Assembly: GCA_031279525.1 (NCBI GenBank)
Contig: JAITIH010000021.1
Span: 1 to 5,533, forward strand
Direction: 5' to 3'
Source of the DNA: Deltaproteobacteria bacterium
GTDB taxonomy: Bacteria > Desulfobacterota > Desulfarculia > Adiutricales > Adiutricaceae
DNA: 5,533 nt
A program made the position numbers and the translations under genes. The notes beneath the pieces are model-generated. The model searched no databases, was not told the DNA's origin, and saw only the letters and a list, made by a program, of their open reading frames with translations. Below are positions 1-3,345 of the stretch, piece by piece; position 1 is the stretch's first letter; every line of letters starts with the position of its first letter.

Positions 1-58
1 GTTTAAGTCGCCCCTTAAATTTCCCAAAAGCCCTTGGCTTTTCCGCTGGCCCCATTAA

Positions 59-76
59 GCGCGGCCGTGGCCGCGC
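59..76. repeat. GC-rich inverted repeat just upstream of pgeF
   Basis: GCGCGGCC (59-66) and GGCCGCGC (69-76) are perfect reverse complements separated by GT. As RNA this gives about 7 base pairs closed by a 4-base loop. A run of five T (85-89) lies 8 bases after the stem and touches the ATG of the next gene. It could be a poor terminator for an upstream gene or a translation-control hairpin. The gap between stem and T-run is too long for a standard intrinsic terminator. Confidence 0.4.
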
Positions 77-89
77 GACTGCGATTTTT

Positions 90-866
90 ATGGAAATTCG
101 CCGCCACCGCGGATTAACGTATTACGCCTTCGAGATCCTGGCTCCCTACCCCCGCTTAAAGCACGGGGTTTTCGCCCGCTACGGCCCGCCGGAGACGGGC
201 GGGGAGCTGACCTTCTCTTTTAGGCCTGATCTGCCCGCGCCAAAAGTTTTGACCAGCCTTTCTCTCGCCGAAGAGGCCCTAGGGCTGGGCCCGGCCCTGA
301 TGGTCGGGCAAACCCACTCGGCCAACGTTTATTACGGCGAGCCGGCTAGAGCCGGCCGGCCCCGCGGGCCCCAAGATCTCCCCCAAGGCTACGACGCCTT
401 GGTGGCCATGCCCGGCCAGAGCCTCTTGATTAAGCTAGCCGACTGCCAAGGCGTTTTACTGTTCCACCCTAAAACCGAGGCTTTAGCCTTGGTTCATAAC
501 GGCTGGCGCGGGACCCGCCAGAATATCCTCGGAAAAACCGTAAAATTCCTCTCCGAGCGCCTATTCGTCCCCCCGGCCGAGCTGGTGGCCGCCGTCTCCC
601 CGTCTTTGGGGCCCTGCTGCGCCGAGTTTTTAGGCTACCGGACCGAGCTGCCCGAGGAGTTCTGGCCCTATCAAAACCCGGCCAACCACTATTTCGATTT
701 TTGGGCCATCGCCAAGGCCCAGCTGGCCGCGGCGGGATTAAAGCCCGAAAGCGTCCAGGTCGCCGGTCTCTGCACCAAATGCCACCCCGACTTCTACAGC
801 CACCGCCGAGGCGATAAAGGCCGCTTCGCCTTTATGGCCGGGGTCAGCCCGAACCCGGTTTCATGA
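90..866 (+). CDS. pgeF: PgeF/YfiH family purine nucleoside phosphorylase (laccase domain)
   Basis: This is a 258-residue cytoplasmic protein of the YfiH/PgeF (DUF152, 'laccase domain', LACC1-related) family. Characterised members phosphorolyse purine nucleosides and may deaminate adenosine; older annotation calls them polyphenol oxidases. The family landmarks appear in order: HGVFAR (25-30), QTHSANV (74-80), the long LADC block (111-126), VHNGWRGT (135-142), SLGPCC (172-177), and CT followed by YSHRR and GRFAF (228-248). The metal-site triad is intact as His76, Cys119 and His136. Length is normal for the family. The N-terminal GGxS...LN segment of typical members is shortened and diverged here (residues 31-50). 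ATG at 90 is the only sensible start, since the next Met is residue 71, but no Shine-Dalgarno sequence precedes it. The gene ends 180 bases before pyrK and is probably transcribed separately. Family assignment is firm; true substrate and any in vivo role are inferred. Confidence 0.93.
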   Translation: MEIRRHRGLTYYAFEILAPYPRLKHGVFARYGPPETGGELTFSFRPDLPAPKVLTSLSLAEEALGLGPALMVGQTHSANVYYGEPARAGRPRGPQDLPQGYDALVAMPGQSLLIKLADCQGVLLFHPKTEALALVHNGWRGTRQNILGKTVKFLSERLFVPPAELVAAVSPSLGPCCAEFLGYRTELPEEFWPYQNPANHYFDFWAIAKAQLAAAGLKPESVQVAGLCTKCHPDFYSHRRGDKGRFAFMAGVSPNPVS

Positions 867-890
867 GCGGCCAAAACGGTCGCGCTCGTT

Positions 891-972
891 CGACGGCTTA
901 AGCGACGGCTTAAGAGGCGGCCCCCAAGGCGATGGCCTAAGCCCTCGACGGCCTTAGAGGCGCCCCCTAAGG
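891..972. repeat. Array of 12-bp CGACGGCYTWAG-type repeats
   Basis: CGACGGCTTAAG occurs twice in perfect tandem (891-902 and 903-914). Related copies follow: CGATGGCCTAAG (930-941) and CGACGGCCTTAG (946-957). The second and fourth copies extend into 27-base units (903-929 and 946-972) that match at 23 of 27 positions. The array lies between pgeF and the predicted pyrK promoter at 981. It may be a cluster of regulator-binding sites, a recombination-prone repeat, or decayed sequence; nothing in the sequence decides between these. Confidence 0.75.
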
Positions 973-980
973 GCGGCCCC

Positions 981-1011
981 TTGACGAGCCTTTTTTGGCG
1001 GGGCGGATAAT
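981..1011 (+). promoter_or_regulatory. Predicted sigma70-type promoter for pyrK-pyrD
   Basis: TTGACG (981-986) matches the -35 consensus at 5 of 6 positions, and GATAAT (1006-1011) matches the -10 at 5 of 6. The spacer is 19 bases, longer than the ideal 17. Transcription would begin near 1018. That excludes the upstream in-frame starts of pyrK (TTG 995, ATG 1010) and leaves a leader of about 28 bases before ATG 1046. Confidence 0.5.
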
Positions 1012-1045
1012 GGCCCCGCGATCTTCCAAGCGATGGGCGGTTCCC

Positions 1046-1852
1046 ATGGTCGATAGCCAAACGACGATAGCCTTAACCGAGGCCGTGGCCGTGGCCCAAA
1101 GGGGCCAGAGCCTTTTTCAGCTGACGGTCAAGGTCGCCCCCGACCCAGCCTGGGCCAACCCTGGCGTTCTAGCCAAGCTTCGGGCTTGGGAGCCGGCCCC
1201 AAAGGCTTACCCCTTGTTGGACCGACCCTTTACCCCGCACCTTTACCGGCCGGATTTAGGGGAGCTGAGCTTTCTGATCCGGCCGGTCGGGCCCGGGACC
1301 AGGGCCCTGGCCAGCCTTCGGCCCGGCGCCCAGGTCCGCTTGACCGGCCCATTGGGCCGGGGCCTGGCCGACCTGGACCCGAACTTCGTAAGCCGGCCCT
1401 TGTACCTCGTAGCCGGCGGGGTGGGCCTCGCCCCCATGGCTAACCTCTTGGCCGCCCAAAAGGCCCCGGCCCGGCTTTTTTACGGGGAAAGGCGCGGCCA
1501 GGACCTGATGGACCGCGATTACCTCGCCTCTTTCGCCCCCGACTTCGCGGCCGCCGCTCAAGACGGCCAAGGCTACGGGGAAAAGGGCTTAGCGACCGAT
1601 CTTTTGGTCAGGGCCTTGGCCCAAGAAAAGCGGGCCATTTTCGCCTGCGGCCCGCCGGGCCTTTTAGCCGCTCTGGCCCCTTTGGCCAGAAAGCTCGGCC
1701 TTCGCTACTTCGCCGCGGTCGAGGCCTTTATGGCCTGCGGGCTGGGAGTCTGCCTTTCCTGCGCCAAGGCCTTAACGGGCGGGGCCAGGATCCGGCTCTG
1801 CCAGGACGGGCCGGTGGTCGACGGCCTGAGCTTAGACTGGAGCGCCCCATGA
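1046..1852 (+). CDS. pyrK: Dihydroorotate dehydrogenase B electron-transfer subunit PyrK
   Basis: This 268-residue cytoplasmic FAD/[2Fe-2S] subunit carries electrons from the FMN of PyrD to NAD+. It has the ferredoxin-reductase fold in order. The FAD-binding RPFT (60-63) is followed by GPGT (82-85) and TGPLGRG (100-106). The nucleotide-binding motif VAGGVGLAP spans 122-130. A DGQGYGEKG stretch (173-181) and FACGPPGLL (199-207) follow. The C-terminal iron-sulfur motif MACGLGVCLSC...C supplies Cys231, Cys236, Cys239 and Cys252, then the typical DGPVV (254-258). I chose ATG 1046 over TTG 995 and ATG 1010 because it gives the usual family N-terminus and length, and because the predicted promoter -10 overlaps the two earlier starts. 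The Shine-Dalgarno sequence is weak. The stop overlaps the pyrD start (ATGA), implying translational coupling and a fixed subunit ratio. Family identity is very secure; the exact start is less so. Confidence 0.93.
   Translation: MVDSQTTIALTEAVAVAQRGQSLFQLTVKVAPDPAWANPGVLAKLRAWEPAPKAYPLLDRPFTPHLYRPDLGELSFLIRPVGPGTRALASLRPGAQVRLTGPLGRGLADLDPNFVSRPLYLVAGGVGLAPMANLLAAQKAPARLFYGERRGQDLMDRDYLASFAPDFAAAAQDGQGYGEKGLATDLLVRALAQEKRAIFACGPPGLLAALAPLARKLGLRYFAAVEAFMACGLGVCLSCAKALTGGARIRLCQDGPVVDGLSLDWSAP
1839..1842 (+). promoter_or_regulatory. Ribosome binding site of pyrD inside pyrK
   Basis: GGAG lies 6 bases before the pyrD ATG at 1849, within the last codons of pyrK. Together with the ATGA overlap it supports this pyrD start and coupled translation. 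Confidence 0.65.
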
Positions 1853-2775
1853 CCCCGAACCTGGCCGTCCGCTTAGGGCCCTTGACCCTCAAAAACCCGG
1901 TGATGGCCGCCTCGGGGGTCTTTGGCTACGGCCTAGAGCTTTTAGAGTTCTGCCCCCCGGAAAAACTAGGGGCCGTGGTCTGCAAAGGCCTAAGCTTAAC
2001 CCCCTGGGCCGGGAACCCCGGGCCCCGGGCGGTCGAGGCCGCCGGCGGCCTGGTCAACGCCATTGGCCTGGAAAACATGGGGGTTAAGGCTTTCGTCGAA
2101 AAGGCCCTCCCGCCGTTAAAGGCCAGGGGGGCCACGGTCGGGGCCAACCTCATCGGCCAGACCCCGGAAGACTACGCCGCCCTAGCCCAGATTCTCTCCC
2201 AGACGGCGGTGGACTTTTTAGAGCTAAACGTCAGCTGCCCCAACCTGGCCCAAGGGGGGTTGGCCTTTGGCGCGGATCCCGAGGTCGCCGCCCGCTTGAC
2301 CGAGGCCGCCGTAAAAGCGGCTGAGGGCAAGCCAGTCCTAGTCAAGCTGCCGCCTTTGGTCGCGGACGTGGCTTTATTGGCCATAAGGGCCATTGAGGCG
2401 GGGGCTGCGGCCGTCTCCTTGGTCAACTCGGTCCCGGCCTTAGTCGTCGACGCCAAAACCCGCCGGGCGGCCTTAGGGCGCCTAACCGGCGGCCTGTCCG
2501 GCCCCCCGATAAAACCTTTGGCTTTGCGGCAAGTCTGGCTTTGCAGCCAGGCGATTAAAGCCCCGGTGGTGGGCTTAGGCGGGATCTTCACGGCCGAGGA
2601 CGCGGCGGAGTTTATCGTGGCCGGGGCCACGGCCGTCCAGATTGGCACGGCCATCCTGGCCGACCCCCGCTCGCCCTTAGCCATCTTAAAAGGCCTAGAG
2701 GAATTTTTCGCGGCCGAGGGCCTACCCGACGTCGAAAGCTTACGTGGCTCCTTAAAAGGCCCTAACGACCCTTAA
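1849..2775 (+). CDS. pyrD: Dihydroorotate dehydrogenase class 1B catalytic subunit PyrD
   Basis: This 308-residue FMN-containing TIM-barrel enzyme oxidises dihydroorotate to orotate, the fourth step of UMP synthesis, in the cytoplasm. The sequence shows NPVMAASGVFGYG (16-28), VCKGLS (44-49) with the FMN-contacting Lys46, and the substrate loop NAIGLEN (70-76). NVSCPN (127-132) contains Cys130, the catalytic base typical of class 1 enzymes; class 2 has Ser. VLVKLPP spans 163-169, LVNSVPA 191-197 and GGLSGP 214-219. The FMN-phosphate motifs are GLGGI (242-246) and GATAVQIGTA (259-268). There is no N-terminal membrane extension, as expected for class 1. The adjacent pyrK marks it as the NAD-linked 1B type rather than fumarate-linked 1A. 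Length is normal and no key residue is missing. It is the last gene of the operon. No clear intrinsic terminator follows directly. Confidence 0.95.
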   Translation: MTPNLAVRLGPLTLKNPVMAASGVFGYGLELLEFCPPEKLGAVVCKGLSLTPWAGNPGPRAVEAAGGLVNAIGLENMGVKAFVEKALPPLKARGATVGANLIGQTPEDYAALAQILSQTAVDFLELNVSCPNLAQGGLAFGADPEVAARLTEAAVKAAEGKPVLVKLPPLVADVALLAIRAIEAGAAAVSLVNSVPALVVDAKTRRAALGRLTGGLSGPPIKPLALRQVWLCSQAIKAPVVGLGGIFTAEDAAEFIVAGATAVQIGTAILADPRSPLAILKGLEEFFAAEGLPDVESLRGSLKGPNDP

Positions 2776-2802
2776 AAACCCCTGGCCAAAAAAAAGCCCT
2801 TA

Positions 2803-2989
2803 TTTAAGGCCCATCGCCTTGAAAGCCCCTGGCCAAAAGGCCCCTAAACAGGATCGCCCGCCCCGCCTCCTTTATGGGCCTTTTGGCTTAGGCCAGAGCC
2901 CCCCCTTGACCTGGGGTCCCTTAGGGCTAGAAGTCGGCTCGAGCCTTTTTGCCCGGACTTAAGGCCTCTCGCCCTTTATGGGCCTTAAA
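2803..2989. repeat. Outer 12-bp inverted repeat of a nested pair
   Basis: TTTAAGGCCCAT (2803-2814) and ATGGGCCTTAAA (2978-2989) are perfect reverse complements 163 bases apart. They enclose a second perfect inverted repeat. The nesting does not cross, so both stems could form in one RNA or extruded DNA. No target-site duplication is visible outside the arms, which argues against a simple MITE. Confidence 0.6.
2832..2887. repeat. Inner 12-bp inverted repeat; possible pyrKD transcript end structure
   Basis: GCCAAAAGGCCC (2832-2843) and GGGCCTTTTGGC (2876-2887) pair perfectly across 32 bases. The stem lies about 57 bases after the pyrD stop and could stabilise the 3' end of the mRNA. No T-run follows, so it is not a canonical intrinsic terminator. 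Confidence 0.55.
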
Positions 2990-3040
2990 AAGAACTAAAA
3001 ATAAGCAGATCAGGACTCTTTTTCTCTTTTTATTTTTTAT

Positions 3041-3070
3041 TTGACAACTGGGCCAAATCGGCAATATAAT
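3041..3070 (+). promoter_or_regulatory. Consensus sigma70 promoter upstream of the 703-residue membrane protein gene
   Basis: TTGACA (3041-3046) and TATAAT (3065-3070) are both perfect matches to the housekeeping sigma consensus, with an 18-base spacer. A T-rich tract precedes the -35. Transcription is expected to start near G3076. The next ATG on this strand is the start at 3346, so the leader is about 270 bases long. Confidence 0.85.
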
Positions 3071-3103
3071 TTAGCGTTCAACATAAAGCTTAGCCAGGCT
3101 CTC

Positions 3104-3132
3104 CGATCTTTAAAGATCGCTTTCTTTTTTTT
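3104..3132 (+). terminator. 16-bp palindrome plus T-run, early terminator or attenuator
   Basis: CGATCTTTAAAGATCG (3104-3119) is a perfect palindrome. As RNA it forms CGATCT/AGATCG with a TTAA loop, followed by C, TTT, C and eight T (3120-3132). It lies only about 28 bases after the predicted start of transcription, so it would release an RNA of about 57 bases. The stem is only half GC, so efficiency is uncertain. As DNA, the same palindrome could be an operator. Confidence 0.55.
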
Positions 3133-3298
3133 GGCCGCGCGTTTTTGGCTTTTTGGCGAAAGCTTGGCTAGGCCCTATCGAACCGAGGAAAATTTTTCTT
3201 TTTTCTCTTTCGTAACCATATTATTCTTAGCGACCATTTTTCGTGGCTATCTTTAAGTCCCATAATTAGCCGCGATTATAATCCCTAAAAACCGGTCG

Positions 3299-3317
3299 CG
3301 CGCTAAGGCGCGTTTTT
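3299..3317 (+). terminator. Terminator-like hairpin in the leader, 29 bases before the start codon
   Basis: CGCGC (3299-3303), loop TAAG, GCGCG (3308-3312), then TTTTT (3313-3317). The stem is all GC and the T-run is immediate, which is the layout of a short intrinsic terminator. It sits between the promoter and the gene, so read-through must occur for expression unless transcription starts further downstream. Confidence 0.5.
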
Positions 3318-3331
3318 ACGCCCTCCGGCGT
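3318..3331 (+). repeat. Small hairpin beside the ribosome binding site
   Basis: ACGCC (3318-3322), loop CTCC, GGCGT (3327-3331) form a perfect 5-bp stem that ends two bases before the Shine-Dalgarno sequence. The first arm can also pair with GGCG at 3307-3310 inside the preceding hairpin, giving alternative folds. Confidence 0.5.
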
Positions 3332-3333
3332 TT

Positions 3334-3339
3334 GAAAGG
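3334..3339 (+). promoter_or_regulatory. Ribosome binding site of the 703-residue protein gene
   Basis: GAAAGG lies 6 bases before ATG 3346. This is the clearest Shine-Dalgarno sequence in the window together with that of pyrD, and it fixes the start of the downstream gene. Confidence 0.65.
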
Positions 3340-3345
3340 CTTCCC

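Larger units (their letters stand above)
2776..3040. other. GC-rich non-coding gap with nested repeats after pyrD
   Basis: I see no convincing gene in these 265 bases. They are full of GGCC-centred repeats. CCCCTGGCCAAAA occurs at 2779-2791 and 2826-2838. CTTTATGGGCCTT occurs at 2870-2882 and 2974-2986. Two perfect 12-bp inverted repeats are nested (listed separately). From about 2987 the composition turns AT-rich, with a pyrimidine-rich stretch (3018-3040) directly before the next promoter that could act as an upstream promoter element. Confidence 0.6.
3076..3345 (+). promoter_or_regulatory. Long AT-rich 5' leader without an ATG
   Basis: This is the predicted untranslated leader of the 703-residue protein gene. 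It is visibly poorer in GC than all flanking DNA. It contains a 16-bp palindrome with a T-run (3104-3132), an imperfect 16-base direct repeat (3085-3100 and 3159-3174, three transitions), a second TATAAT (3277-3282) and two closely packed hairpins (3299-3331). There is no ATG in it, so a conventional leader peptide is unlikely. I do not recognise any known riboswitch class. Confidence 0.55.

Noticed and set aside
771..785. CTKCH (residues 228-232 of the PgeF-like protein) as a CXXCH haem c site
   Set aside because: The protein has no signal peptide and the residues fall in the conserved CT...YSHRR region of the YfiH family, so the match is incidental.
891..972. Short CRISPR array
   Set aside because: Repeats are 12 bases with irregular spacing (0, 15 and 4 bases between copies), with no true spacers and no cas genes.
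794..1060. Minus-strand 88-residue frame over the pgeF-pyrK gap
   Set aside because: It overlaps the end of pgeF, the repeat array and the promoter, and shows no recognisable domain. The other minus-strand frames over pyrK, pyrD and the 703-residue gene are likewise shadows with Pro/Arg/Gly-rich, unstructured content.
2788..2814. Minus-strand terminator (poly-A 2788-2795 read as poly-T after a small stem)
   Set aside because: The stem is only CCTTA/TAAGG with a two-base gap, and no leftward gene is present to need it.
2905..2945. tRNA-like look of the stretch with GGCTCGAGCC
   Set aside because: No acceptor stem, anticodon arm or TTC-type loop can be assembled around it.
2936..2950. GGCTCGAGCC palindrome followed by TTTTT as a pyrKD terminator
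   Set aside because: After allowing a loop only three base pairs remain, and it lies about 160 bases past the pyrD stop.
3041..3256. A 71-residue hydrophobic reading frame beginning with TTG
   Set aside because: Its TTG is the first half of the perfect -35 box TTGACA, so the predicted transcript starts after it. It has no ribosome binding site, and its Phe/Leu richness follows from the T-rich DNA.
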